64,000 nt of DNA from Mammaliicoccus sciuri (GTDB lineage: Bacteria > Bacillota > Bacilli > Staphylococcales > Staphylococcaceae): the NCBI RefSeq assembly GCF_025561425.1, contig NZ_CP094824.1:248001-312000 (forward strand). Reading direction: 5' to 3'. Made by a program: the position numbers and the translations under genes. Each line of letters begins with the position of its first letter. Positions within the stretch are counted from its first letter, which is position 1. The notes beneath the pieces were generated by a model, which saw only the letters and a program-made list of their open reading frames with translations, made no database searches and was not told the origin of the DNA. Below, piece by piece: positions 19,464 through 28,559 of the stretch.

Positions 19464-20432
19464 ATGAAAATTGGTGTATTTACAGTACTTTTTCAAGATA
19501 AAACGTTTGAAGAAATGTTAGATCATGTTGCAGATTCTGGATTGAAAATGGTCGAAATCGGTACAGGTGGGAATCCGGGTAACCATTTTTGTAATGTAGA
19601 TGAATTGTTAGAAGATGAAAGTAAAAGACAATCATTTATGGATGCTATCAAGAAACGTGGATTAGAAATAAGCGCATTTAGTTGTCATGACAATCCTGTT
19701 TCACCAGACAAAGAACATGCCAAACAAGCACATGAGACATTTATTAAATCGGTGAAATTAGCTTCGATTCTAGGTGTCCCAGTTGTTAATACATTTTCAG
19801 GTATACCAGGATCAGATGAAGACGCTAAACATCCAAACTGGCCAGTAACACCGTGGCCAACAGCTTACTCAGAAATATTAGAGTGGCAATGGGAGAAGAA
19901 GTTGATACCTTATTGGAAAGAAGCGGCGCAGTTTGCTAAAGACCACAACGTTAAAATAGGTATTGAACTACACGCTGGATTCTCAGTACATACACCACAT
20001 ACACTTTTAAAACTTAGAGAAGCGACAAACGATGCTATTGGTGCGAACCTAGATCCAAGTCATTTATGGTGGCAAGGCATTGATCCGATAGCAGCTATTA
20101 AAATTTTAGGTAAAGCTGGTGCGATTCATCATTTTCATGCAAAAGATACTTACATCGACCAAGAAAATGTCAATATGTACGGTTTGACAGATATGCAGCC
20201 GTATAGTTCAGTTCAAACACGAGCTTGGACATTCAGAACAGTCGGTTATGGACATAGCCCACAAGTATGGGGAGATATTATAAGCGCATTGAGAATCAAT
20301 GGATATGATTATGTCGTGAGTATAGAACATGAAGACCCAATCATGTCAGTAGAAGAAGGATTCCAAAAAGCAGCACATAATTTACAAACAGTGAATATAA
20401 ACGAATCATTAGATAATATATGGTGGGCATGA
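19464..20432 (+). CDS. Sugar phosphate isomerase/epimerase (AP-endonuclease-like TIM barrel)
   Basis: A 322-residue xylose-isomerase-like TIM barrel protein with metal-site segments GIELHAGFSVH near residue 169, NLDPSHLWWQG near 194, HHFHAKD near 226 and SIEHEDP near 288 (Glu, Asp/His, His, Glu ligands). It probably isomerises, epimerises or hydrolyses a keto sugar made by the Gfo enzymes. The ATG at 19464 has AAGGGGTG upstream. It is last in the operon and ends in a strong terminator. Confidence 0.82.
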   Translation: MKIGVFTVLFQDKTFEEMLDHVADSGLKMVEIGTGGNPGNHFCNVDELLEDESKRQSFMDAIKKRGLEISAFSCHDNPVSPDKEHAKQAHETFIKSVKLASILGVPVVNTFSGIPGSDEDAKHPNWPVTPWPTAYSEILEWQWEKKLIPYWKEAAQFAKDHNVKIGIELHAGFSVHTPHTLLKLREATNDAIGANLDPSHLWWQGIDPIAAIKILGKAGAIHHFHAKDTYIDQENVNMYGLTDMQPYSSVQTRAWTFRTVGYGHSPQVWGDIISALRINGYDYVVSIEHEDPIMSVEEGFQKAAHNLQTVNINESLDNIWWA

Positions 20433-20434
20433 AG

Positions 20435-20480
20435 AAAACCATGGTTTCAGCTTGAGTGCTGATACCATGGTTTTAATTTT
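20435..20480 (+). terminator. Terminator of the sugar operon
   Basis: A 17-bp stem with one mismatch (AAAACCATGGTTTCAGC against GCTGATACCATGGTTTT) followed by AATTTTT. Confidence 0.85.
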
Positions 20481-20632
20481 TGAGGGGGTGAATCTAGGGA
20501 GATGGGGTCTGTGAGTAGAGGGCGACGATTTTGAGGTAAAAAGCTTAGTTAACGTCGAAATAAACTCACGAGATTCACTTTTAAATATTAAAAATATACA
20601 AAAACATATAGTCAATTTATAAATTTGGGCTC

Positions 20633-20692
20633 AAGTCTTGGCTTAAAGAAGGAGTAAAGCCAAGAGATCCCCCAGGTCTTGGCTTAAAGTAG
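20633..20692 (+). repeat. Hairpin repeat array, left part (interrupted by IS256-family element)
   Basis: One and a half 41-bp units: CTTGGCTT at 20637 pairs with AAGCCAAG at 20657, and the next unit starts at 20678 and is broken at 20692 by the IS256-family element. Confidence 0.75.
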
Positions 20693-22100
20693 TCAAGTCC
20701 ATATGTTTGTGTAATATCTTTAGAATGTAATCAACCTTTGGTTTTTTAATGAATCGAACAACTATATTTGTTTTGAAGTTTAAACAGATATAGTTGTTTG
20801 ATCACTACTTATTTTTTAAAAAATAAGTAGCTTAATTAAGCGATAAATGGTCTGTTAGACTTATCAAATCTTTCTTGAATATCCATAAGTACTGCGCCAA
20901 TTAATCTAAAAGCTGAATCTAGATTAGGGAATGTTTTAACTATTTTTTCTCGTTTTCTGAGTTGCATATTAATATTTTCAACTGAATTAGTAGTTCTTAG
21001 ATTTTTATGATGTTGAGCAGGAAATCTATAGAATTGTGAGGCATCTTCGAAGCCTTCATCCAATATTTTAATAGCTTCCACATACTTAGGATTACTTTCA
21101 TATTGTGCAATGAATTCATCTTTGAGCTGAACAGCGTGACGATATGTTGGTGCTTGGAATATTGATTTAAGTAACATTCTAGCTTCTTTAGAGTTCTTTT
21201 TAGGAAATCTCTCTACAATATTTTTAAGAAAATGGAATGTACAACGTTGCCAAGATGAATCAATAAACTGTGACTTAATAGATTTAATAAGTCCAGAATG
21301 CGCATCAGAGATAATAAGTTCAGGTGTTGTTAAACCACGCATTCTTAAGTCTTCAAAAAACTCTGACCAAGCTAATTCTGACTCTTGATTAGAAATTTTA
21401 AGGCCAATAATGTCGCGTTTTCTATTTTCGTTGATACCCATAGCGATATAAACACCTTTAGAAACAATTTTATTATTCTCTCTTACCTTAATGTGCATAG
21501 CATCAACAAATACATACTTATACTGATGACTAACAATAGGTCTACCAGCCCATTCTTTAATTTCAGGATCTAGGTTTTTTATTACGCCTGAAACAGTTGA
21601 TTTAGACACAGATTTTCCCGTTAGGGATTCCACAATTTTATTAACATTTCTAGTTGAAACACCATTAATGTATGCTTCTGTCATCGCTAAAATAAGCGAT
21701 TGGTCAGAACGCGAATATTGATTAAATACTTCAGTTGTAAATTCACCGTCACGTGTTCTTGGAACTTTTAATGTCAGATTGCCAATAGGCATCAGGAAAT
21801 CACGCTCATAATAGCCATTAAGTTGTGCGTTTCTTCCTGAATTCTTTTGTTTATATCCAGCATTAACATACTTGTCTCTTTCCATTTCCATGTATGCATT
21901 TATGACAGTCATAGCTATTGTTTTCATAGACGCATTCATATCACTTCCAAAAATAGCACTTGCCAATTCTTCATAATCTAAGTTAACATTTAATTGAGTC
22001 ATATATAGTCACCTCTACAATTTTTTCTTAGTCGATTACATTGTACCAAAGTGAGCTATATGTGGCTCTTTTTTTATTACACAATTATATGGACATATTC
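20693..22100 (-). mobile_element. IS256-family insertion sequence
   Basis: About 1408 bp with imperfect terminal inverted repeats (GTCCATAT..TTGTGTAATA near 20697 and its complement ending near 22094) around one transposase. CTTAAAGTAG occurs on both sides (20683-20692 and 22101-22110), fitting the 8-10 bp target duplication of this family. The same 10-mer is native to the repeat unit, so the duplication is probable rather than certain. Confidence 0.75.
20836..22002 (-). CDS. IS256-family (mutator-type) transposase
   Basis: A 388-residue transposase with the mutator signature: DAMHIKVR (first Asp near residue 168), IISDAHSGL (second Asp near 232), a CTFHFLKN segment and NSVENIN (Glu near 340). 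Length is typical (about 390). The start has a GAGGTGACTATAT leader. No frameshift is seen, so it may be active. Confidence 0.9.
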   Translation of the reverse strand: MTQLNVNLDYEELASAIFGSDMNASMKTIAMTVINAYMEMERDKYVNAGYKQKNSGRNAQLNGYYERDFLMPIGNLTLKVPRTRDGEFTTEVFNQYSRSDQSLILAMTEAYINGVSTRNVNKIVESLTGKSVSKSTVSGVIKNLDPEIKEWAGRPIVSHQYKYVFVDAMHIKVRENNKIVSKGVYIAMGINENRKRDIIGLKISNQESELAWSEFFEDLRMRGLTTPELIISDAHSGLIKSIKSQFIDSSWQRCTFHFLKNIVERFPKKNSKEARMLLKSIFQAPTYRHAVQLKDEFIAQYESNPKYVEAIKILDEGFEDASQFYRFPAQHHKNLRTTNSVENINMQLRKREKIVKTFPNLDSAFRLIGAVLMDIQERFDKSNRPFIA

Positions 22101-22215
22101 CTTAAAGTAGGAGTAAAGCCAAGAGATCCCGCAAGTCTTGGCTTAAAGTAGGAGTAAAGCCAAGCGATCCCCCAAGTCTTGGCTTAAAGAAGGAGCAAAA
22201 CCAAGAAGAGCCCAA
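22101..22215 (+). repeat. Hairpin repeat array, right part
   Basis: The interrupted unit is completed at 22116-22123 (AAGCCAAG), then two further 41-bp units begin CTTGGCTT at 22137 and 22178; the last has drifted (AAACCAAG). Removal of the IS would give one continuous array of four units. Confidence 0.75.
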
Positions 22216-22240
22216 ATTCCTTACTTAAGAAGGCACTATT

Positions 22241-23107
22241 CTATAAATAAAAATAACTTTTATGTTTTCCCTTCTTTTTAAAATGACGTTTGCATACTCT
22301 TCTGATAGCATGCGCATCCCCACCACACCACAATTCTGCTTCTTTCAATGTAAATGGCCCATTTTTTAATACGTATAATTCTTTTAAATTTTCTAAGTAG
22401 AGTAACTGTCTCTGTATATGTCTTGAGCAATACATACAATGACCGAATCTCATTCGTTTATCTAATTATATTTGGTTGATTTTACGGCAATGTGGACATC
22501 TTAAGCCTGGTTTGATTTTTTCGAATGGAATCATATGTCTAGGATAGGTCTTCGAAAAATCTTGCTTAAGTGTTTTGATTTTGTTGAGTATGGCTCTATT
22601 TTCGTCTACTTTAAAATTATTAAATAGCCTAGGAATTTTGTGTAACTCTGTTGGTAACAGTACCTGTTTACGATTAGGTATGTCAGAGTGAAGTGTAAAT
22701 GTGGGGTTTGTAAATACGAGATAAGATATAATATCTCGTTTAATATTGAGATGTGATTTAATCAGTTCAAGTTCATATTCGGCTCTTTTCATTTGTGAAA
22801 AAGGGGTTTGGAATATGTTCCCGTAACTATTTTTCATTTGATTATCGATGATATAGTAGTCGCCTTTATAGTGTTTGACCTCTAAATTAATCATCTTATC
22901 ATCATCTACAATGAGGAAATCGAGTTGAATTTTGTTCTTTATATTTAATTCAATGTTATGTACATAATTTAACTTAAGTTCTTGTTCTAACATTTGTTGT
23001 ACAATTTGTTCACCTTCTTCTCCTTGGATTTGTCGATAAATTTCTTGGGTGTCTTGATTGGCATCTATTCGACCAAAGATTGCCTTATGATATCGAGTGA
23101 GTTCCAT
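22241..23107 (-). pseudogene. NERD-domain (nuclease-related) protein with in-frame stop in its zinc ribbon
   Basis: The 5' part encodes a NERD domain (GEEGEQIV near residue 32, then LDFLIVDDDKMINLEVKHYKG near 75-95, the D...E-x-K restriction-endonuclease-like motif). A TAA at 22466-22468 follows CPHCRKINQI at codon 214, and the same frame continues without a shift as LDKRMRFGHCMYCSRH. The two CxxC pairs lie on opposite sides of the stop, so a C-terminal zinc ribbon and about 70 further residues would be lost. Intact length would be 288 residues. A 213-residue truncated protein with the nuclease-like domain could still be made. Start supported by TAGGAGG. Confidence 0.8.
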
Positions 23108-23167
23108 CTATCAACCTCCTATTTTTTTACATTTATTATATATAATATTCCACTAAAATACAAATAA

Positions 23168-23213
23168 AAACATTTTAGAAACCATTTATCTTGATTTCCA
23201 AAATGTTTTTATC
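23168..23213. terminator. Terminator between VOC gene and NERD gene
   Basis: AAAACATTTTAGAAA and TTTCCAAAATGTTTTT form a long stem lying just past the 3' end of the minus-strand VOC gene; T-runs on both strands. Confidence 0.75.
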
Positions 23214-23218
23214 ATAAC

Positions 23219-23656
23219 TTATTTGAGTTTTTCTGCTAATTCGATATATATACCTTCTGGACCTTTGATATAACACAATTTGTACATGTCTTCGAATTGC
23301 GTAATTTCTCCAATCACATGAGAAGATGTTGTGGCCAATTGTTCTACAACTTGTTCAATATTTTGAACTGAAAATGCAAAATGACTAGCACCTATATTTC
23401 TTGGGAAATGTATAGATTTGTTAGTCGTTGATGATTGGTCACGAAATTGTATGAGTTCTATAGCTGTTTCATCATGAGGAACTTTCATCATAGCAATGCT
23501 TGCTTCTAAAGCATCTACACCATAAATATTGCCGATCCATTCACCGTTAATATTTTGTTCTCCAATCAGGTCCAACCCTAACGTATTAAAAAATGCTTTA
23601 ACTGATTCTAAATCTTCAACGATAATACCTACATGGTCCATTTTATTTAATTTCAT
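23219..23656 (-). CDS. VOC-superfamily (glyoxalase/methylmalonyl-CoA epimerase-like) protein
   Basis: A 145-residue vicinal-oxygen-chelate protein with two beta-alpha-beta-beta-beta modules: MDHVGIIVED (His8) at the start of the first, IELIQF in the middle, ASHFAFSV opening the second and GIYIELAE at the end, giving the His/Glu metal ligands. Similar proteins include methylmalonyl-CoA epimerases and glyoxalase-like lyases; no acyl-CoA pathway partner is adjacent, so the substrate is unknown. The ATG has TTGGAGATG upstream. Confidence 0.75.
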   Translation of the reverse strand: MKLNKMDHVGIIVEDLESVKAFFNTLGLDLIGEQNINGEWIGNIYGVDALEASIAMMKVPHDETAIELIQFRDQSSTTNKSIHFPRNIGASHFAFSVQNIEQVVEQLATTSSHVIGEITQFEDMYKLCYIKGPEGIYIELAEKLK

Positions 23657-23714
23657 GTTTACATCTCCAATTCAGTTAATAGTTATATAATAACTATTAT
23701 ATCTGTTGAGACGG

Positions 23715-24470
23715 TTATTTCCTAACAGCATGAACAATATAATTCATATCTTTTTTATATCGTTTCATTGTTTTAAACATATTAAAGAACATAAATCGAT
23801 TTTCTTTTTTTAAGGCATTTTTAATGATTTTAAGCGTACCTAATACACCTTCATCACGTATCATGCCAGCAGGTGTCATGAGTGTTAACGCGCCAATGTG
23901 CGATTCTATTTGTTTGAAACCAGCATCTTGATAAAGTTTATACCATTCTGCTGTTGGTAATGGGGTTACTTTAACGTTAATGGCATCACTTAAATGATGG
24001 ATGATTTCATCTTTAGATTTAACATTAATAATGGCGATATCATGTGTTAATACGATGCCGCCTGGTTTCAAGACACGATAATATTCTTTTAATGCTTGTT
24101 CTTTCGCTTTAATCGGCAACATTGTAAGCATCGCTTCATTTAATACGATATCAAATTGTTCATCTTCAAATGGTAAATTCATGGCATTAGCTTTTTGAAC
24201 ATTAATTAAATGAGATAAGTTTGCAGATGATACATTTTTAATACCTTTTTCTAAAGCTTTAGCATTTAAGTCGACACCTTCAATTCTGCAACCATAAGTT
24301 TTCGCAATTTGCATAGCTGTTGTACACATATTGCATCCAACTTCTAATATATATTTATCTCTCGTAAAATGCCCTTTTTTAATGAGACAATCTGTCGCAA
24401 TTTTTCCACCAGGTCTTAATCTTTTCTTACCTAACTTCGCTAAAAATGTATGTCCAGCTTCTTTTTTCAT
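23715..24470 (-). CDS. SAM-dependent class I methyltransferase
   Basis: A 251-residue methyltransferase with motif I ILEVGCNMC (residues 40-48), acidic motif II GVDLNAK and motif III LPFEDEQFDIVLNEA, then GGIVLTHD. It most resembles the UbiE/COQ5-type Methyltransf_11 group. It starts 25 bases after scdA on the same strand and may share its promoter. Target unknown. Confidence 0.78.
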   Translation of the reverse strand: MKKEAGHTFLAKLGKKRLRPGGKIATDCLIKKGHFTRDKYILEVGCNMCTTAMQIAKTYGCRIEGVDLNAKALEKGIKNVSSANLSHLINVQKANAMNLPFEDEQFDIVLNEAMLTMLPIKAKEQALKEYYRVLKPGGIVLTHDIAIINVKSKDEIIHHLSDAINVKVTPLPTAEWYKLYQDAGFKQIESHIGALTLMTPAGMIRDEGVLGTLKIIKNALKKENRFMFFNMFKTMKRYKKDMNYIVHAVRK

Positions 24471-24495
24471 AATGAATCATTCCTATAAAAAGTTT

Positions 24496-25179
24496 TTAAA
24501 GTAGATGTTTGTATTTCTTGAATAATACGTGGTTTTCTAAATGAACATGTTCATGTGTGTCGCGTTCTAATTGTTCTAAACGTTGATAGACAAGTCTCCA
24601 TGTACCACATGCTTCTAGAGGTGGTTGGTAATCGTTTGTGATGGCACGCATCTCTCGTAACAATTGTCCAGCTTCATCATGGTCATCAACTAGGGATGTA
24701 ATCGTTTCGTTTAAATAATCAACTTGTTTACCTGCTGATACATCTAATAATTTAGGGAACGACTGATGATCTTCTTCGTCAATATGTGCTAATAATGCAG
24801 ACTTCAATTTAGTATATAAGTCCTTCGGTTCTAATAAATATGGATGATTTGAACCGTGTACTTTAGCTAACTTTGTAACATAAGGCGTTAAGTTTTGGAA
24901 TTCAGTTCTCAAAGCTTCGTGATATCGAGATTGAATGTACTGAATAAGTGAAGAAGCATCTAAATATTTAATATCAATTCCGCCATTTTGTTGATCGGCA
25001 GGTATGCTATTGAGTTGATTCAACAATGTTTCTAAATCGACCTTTTTATTATTAGACACAGCTTCATCGATGGATACATCACCTCCACAACAAAAGTCGA
25101 TACCGTATTTACGAAAAATATCAGCAGACTTTGGAATATCTGCTACGACATCAGCAACATGACGCTCTTTAGTAATCAT
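24496..25179 (-). CDS. scdA: Iron-sulphur cluster repair di-iron protein ScdA (RIC/YtfE)
   Basis: A 227-residue protein with the N-terminal ScdA_N domain (FCCGGD near residue 29) and a C-terminal hemerythrin-like four-helix domain with conserved histidines and glutamates (HIDEEDH, DDHDEAG, HEHVHLENH). It repairs Fe-S clusters after nitric oxide or oxidative damage. Length agrees with S. aureus ScdA (about 224). The ATG at 25179 was chosen for its AAAGGAGGT ribosome binding site; an upstream in-frame TTG-type extension lacks one. Confidence 0.9.
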   Translation of the reverse strand: MITKERHVADVVADIPKSADIFRKYGIDFCCGGDVSIDEAVSNNKKVDLETLLNQLNSIPADQQNGGIDIKYLDASSLIQYIQSRYHEALRTEFQNLTPYVTKLAKVHGSNHPYLLEPKDLYTKLKSALLAHIDEEDHQSFPKLLDVSAGKQVDYLNETITSLVDDHDEAGQLLREMRAITNDYQPPLEACGTWRLVYQRLEQLERDTHEHVHLENHVLFKKYKHLL

Positions 25180-25321
25180 GTAATGACCTCCTTTAAAATA
25201 TTTACCTTCTATATATCTCAATTATATTATATGAGAAACATTCTCAGTATTAGGGAATTCCATGAAAATTACATAAAATTGTAAAAAATATGGTGTGAAA
25301 AGATGTCGATAAAATTTATTC

Positions 25322-25373
25322 CGATATATCGCTTGACACTTTTCGATATATCGGATAATATAACGATATATCG
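25322..25373 (+). promoter_or_regulatory. padR promoter with three CGATATATCG operators
   Basis: The palindrome CGATATATCG occurs at 25322, 25344 and 25364, i.e. 22 and 20 bases apart, about two helical turns. They bracket a promoter with TTGACA at 25333-25338, a 17-base spacer and TAATAT at 25356-25361. This arrangement implies negative autoregulation of the PadR gene, which starts 20 bases further on. Confidence 0.8.
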
Positions 25374-25393
25374 AAAAGAAGAAAGGTGATTAT

Positions 25394-25957
25394 ATGTTTA
25401 GAAGAAATTTTGAGGGAAGATTTAACAATCACAGAGCTCATATGATGAATCGTGATGGCTTTGATTTTGGCAGAGGTTTTGGCGGTCATCCGGGAAGAGA
25501 TCGTTTCTTTAAGAAAGGGAACTTACAATTTATTATTTTAAAAATGTTAAAAGAAGAACCGAAACATGGTTATCAAGTCATTAAAGATTTAGAAGAAAGA
25601 TTTAAAGGATTCTATGCACCAAGTCCGGGTTCAGTTTATCCAATTTTACAAATGTTAGAAGATAAAGACTTTGTATCAATTTCTAAAGATGGTAATAAAA
25701 AAGTTTATACAATTACAGATGAAGGCGAAACATTTTTAAATGAAAACATCGATCAAGATGAATTTACGAAACGATTAGAAGGATTCCAAAATGTTGATAT
25801 TAAAGCGATGGAAGATGCACGAAATCAACTTAGAGATTTATTTAAAGAAATTATGTTAGCGGGAAGAGAAGCAGTGGAAGATGATGAGAAAAAAGCGAAA
25901 TTCGAATCATTTATAAATGAAACAAAAGAAAAAGCAAAAAACTTATATAAAAACTAA
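25394..25957 (+). CDS. PadR-family transcriptional regulator
   Basis: A 187-residue regulator. After an unusual Phe/Arg/Gly/His-rich N-terminal extension (residues 1-43) comes the PadR winged helix (LKMLKEEPKHGYQVIKDLEER, SPGSVYPILQMLEDKDFV, around 46-100) and a long helical dimerisation tail. PadR proteins usually repress a drug- or phenolic-responsive neighbour; here the neighbour 13 bases downstream is a TetX-like flavin monooxygenase. Three palindromic operators sit in its promoter. Confidence 0.88.
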   Translation: MFRRNFEGRFNNHRAHMMNRDGFDFGRGFGGHPGRDRFFKKGNLQFIILKMLKEEPKHGYQVIKDLEERFKGFYAPSPGSVYPILQMLEDKDFVSISKDGNKKVYTITDEGETFLNENIDQDEFTKRLEGFQNVDIKAMEDARNQLRDLFKEIMLAGREAVEDDEKKAKFESFINETKEKAKNLYKN

Positions 25958-25970
25958 AAAGAAGGTAAAA

Positions 25971-27119
25971 ATGTTGAAAAGCAATAAAAATAATAAAGTC
26001 GCAATTATAGGTGGAGGTCCTGGTGGCTTAATGCTCGGTTTGTTATTACAAAAACAAGGGATTCCATTTACGATATTTGAAAAAGGTGAGCGCAATATTA
26101 ATGGGAACAGAGGTGGTTCGTTAGACATTCATGAAGAATCCGGACAATTGCCGATTAAAGAAGCTGGTCTTATTGAAATATTTAAAAGTATGGCAAGATT
26201 TGAAGGCGAAGATACAAAAATTCTAGGACCAGATGGCACATTGTATTTTGAAGATGATGCAGAAGGTGAAGGCGGAAGACCAGAGATTGATCGAGGTGAA
26301 CTTTGCGATATGATTCTTAACGAAATCAATCCAGAAAACATCCGTTATCATTATGAATTTAAAGCAATAGAAACGTTAGATAATCATAAAGTTAAAGTCA
26401 CTTTTAATCATAATGTGAGTGAAATCTTTGATGTTGTAGTAGGTGCAGACGGATCATTTTCTAAAGTGAGACCATTTATAACAGAGCAAGATATTATGTA
26501 CACAGGTATTTCAATGGTCGAACTAAATATTTCTGATGTGAAACAACAATTTCCAGATTTAGCTGCTTTTAATAAAAATGGTAAAATCATGGCCCTTGGC
26601 GGAGATCAAGCTATACTTGGACAATTGAACGGTGATGGATCAATTAAAGTTTATGTCACTTATCGCATGCCTTATAAAGATTTAGATACGTATAAAGCTT
26701 TGTCACCTGAACAACTTAAATCACGTTTATTACAAGATTTTAAAGATTGGGATAAAGAGCTTTTAAAATACATTTCATATGCTGATGATCAAGCTTTATT
26801 TAGAAGAATTTATAAATTACCAATTGGTTTCAAATGGGAACGTCAATCTAATGTGACATTGTTAGGTGATGCCGCTCACGTTATGAGTCCGTTCGCTGGT
26901 GAAGGTGTTAATACAGCACTATATGATGCGTATTTATTAGCACGTGCATTTAAAAATCATGACAATTTAGAAGATGTGATAGCAGCTTACGAAGATGAAA
27001 TGTACAAAGCATCTGAAGAACACGCACAAGAATCTCAAGATAATTTAGATTTAATGTTTTCAGATAATGCTGCTGAAAAAATGGGCAGTATATTTACAGA
27101 TGTAGAACAAATGTCATAA
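25971..27119 (+). CDS. TetX-like FAD-dependent monooxygenase
   Basis: A 382-residue flavoprotein hydroxylase with the GxGxxG dinucleotide motif (IIGGGPGGL, residues 11-19), a GGSLDIHEESGQ segment characteristic of the Tet(X)-like group, VVGADGSFSKVR (DG motif), and GDAAHVMSPFAGEGVNTAL (GD motif near 300). Related enzymes hydroxylate tetracyclines or other aromatics; many homologues have no known drug activity. ATG 25971 follows AGAAGG. It is co-transcribed with the PadR gene, suggesting induction by its substrate. Resistance is not shown by sequence alone. Confidence 0.8.
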   Translation: MLKSNKNNKVAIIGGGPGGLMLGLLLQKQGIPFTIFEKGERNINGNRGGSLDIHEESGQLPIKEAGLIEIFKSMARFEGEDTKILGPDGTLYFEDDAEGEGGRPEIDRGELCDMILNEINPENIRYHYEFKAIETLDNHKVKVTFNHNVSEIFDVVVGADGSFSKVRPFITEQDIMYTGISMVELNISDVKQQFPDLAAFNKNGKIMALGGDQAILGQLNGDGSIKVYVTYRMPYKDLDTYKALSPEQLKSRLLQDFKDWDKELLKYISYADDQALFRRIYKLPIGFKWERQSNVTLLGDAAHVMSPFAGEGVNTALYDAYLLARAFKNHDNLEDVIAAYEDEMYKASEEHAQESQDNLDLMFSDNAAEKMGSIFTDVEQMS

Positions 27120-27189
27120 AAATTCTTACTGTGTAGATGATTAATTTACGTTATACTTCAATTAAGGAAGAAGTGAATGGAGTGATAAC

Positions 27190-28524
27190 ATGGTCAAACA
27201 AAGAGATCAATGGTCATCTAAGATAGGATTTATTATGGCATCAGCAGGTGCTGCAATCGGTATTGGCGCAATATGGAAATTTCCTTATGTTGCAGGTCAA
27301 TTCGGTGGTGGCGCCTTCTTATTGTTATTTATTATATTTACATTATTTATCGGATTACCGATGTTGATTTCGGAATTTATCATTGGACGTGCAACAAACA
27401 AAGAAGCTGTTGCGGCTTATGATACGCTAGCTCCCAAATCACCATGGAGAATAACGGGCAGACTTGGTGTTATTGGTTGTTTCTTATTATTATCCTTTTA
27501 TAGTGTTGTAGGTGGTTGGATTACAATCTATGCAGCATTGGGATTAACAGGCAATCTTATATCTGATGGTACAAACTACGGTAAATTCTTTGAACAAATT
27601 ATAGGAGAACCATTTACTGTATTAATCGGTGTGTTTGTCTTTATATTGATGGATGTTGTTGTGTTAAACTTCGGTATTAAAAAAGGTATTGAACGTGCCA
27701 ATAATGTATTAATGCCTTTATTATTTATATTCTTTATTATACTGGTTGTGAGAGCAGTAACTTTAGAAGGTGCGTCTGAAGGATTATCGTTCTTCTTTAG
27801 TTTCAACTTTAAAGATTTCTCAGCTGAAGGTGTATTGTATGCGTTAGGTCAATCATTCTTCGCGTTAGCTGTTGGATTCTCATGTATGGTTACTTATAGT
27901 TCGTATTTAAGTAAAAAAGAAAGCTTACCAACGTCAGCAATGTCGGTATCGATTATGAATATTATCGTGTCTATATTAGCAGGAATGGCGATATTCCCGG
28001 TTGTATTTGCATTCTCATTAGAACCTACTGAAGGTCCTGGATTATTATTTATTGTATTACCTAATGTATTTGGTCAAATGGCATTTGGTTCAGTATTCTT
28101 AACGTTATTTTTACTGTTATTCTTATTTGCGACATTGACTTCTTCATTTAGTCAATTTGAAATTATCATTTCAGCTTTCGAAAAAGAAGGCAAAAGATCA
28201 CGTTCAAAAATAGTGTGGATATTAGGATCACTGACATTTATCGCTTGTATTCCATCTTCACTATCATATGGTGTTCTTGCAGATGTTTCGATTTTTGGAA
28301 AGTCTATATTTGATGCAACAGATTATTTAGTGAGCAATATATTGTTACCAATTGGCTGTTTACTAATCGCTATATTTATTTCGTTTAGAATGGATCAAGC
28401 TATCGTAAAACGAGAATTCCAAATGGGGAATCAACTGTCTTTAAAATGGTTTAAATTATGGAAATTCTTAATGAGATATATCATTCCGATTATTATACTT
28501 ATCGTATTTATATGTTCACTTTAA
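27190..28524 (+). CDS. Sodium:neurotransmitter symporter (NSS/SNF) family transporter
   Basis: A 444-residue transporter with about 11-12 membrane segments. The N-terminal signature GFIMASAGAAIGIGAIWKFP (residues 13-32) includes the conserved sodium-site region of TM1. Bacterial NSS members import amino acids with sodium. It starts 71 bases after the TetX-like gene with a GGAGTGATAAC leader and is followed 35 bases later by a LysR gene. Substrate not identifiable. Confidence 0.87.
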   Translation: MVKQRDQWSSKIGFIMASAGAAIGIGAIWKFPYVAGQFGGGAFLLLFIIFTLFIGLPMLISEFIIGRATNKEAVAAYDTLAPKSPWRITGRLGVIGCFLLLSFYSVVGGWITIYAALGLTGNLISDGTNYGKFFEQIIGEPFTVLIGVFVFILMDVVVLNFGIKKGIERANNVLMPLLFIFFIILVVRAVTLEGASEGLSFFFSFNFKDFSAEGVLYALGQSFFALAVGFSCMVTYSSYLSKKESLPTSAMSVSIMNIIVSILAGMAIFPVVFAFSLEPTEGPGLLFIVLPNVFGQMAFGSVFLTLFLLLFLFATLTSSFSQFEIIISAFEKEGKRSRSKIVWILGSLTFIACIPSSLSYGVLADVSIFGKSIFDATDYLVSNILLPIGCLLIAIFISFRMDQAIVKREFQMGNQLSLKWFKLWKFLMRYIIPIIILIVFICSL

Positions 28525-28559
28525 GTCTGTCATGAAATCTATGAAATGAGGTATAGCAA

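Noticed and set aside
25971-27119. A definite tet(X) tetracycline resistance gene
   Set aside because: Only family-level similarity is visible; substrate-contacting residues cannot be checked without alignment, so the call stays at TetX-like.
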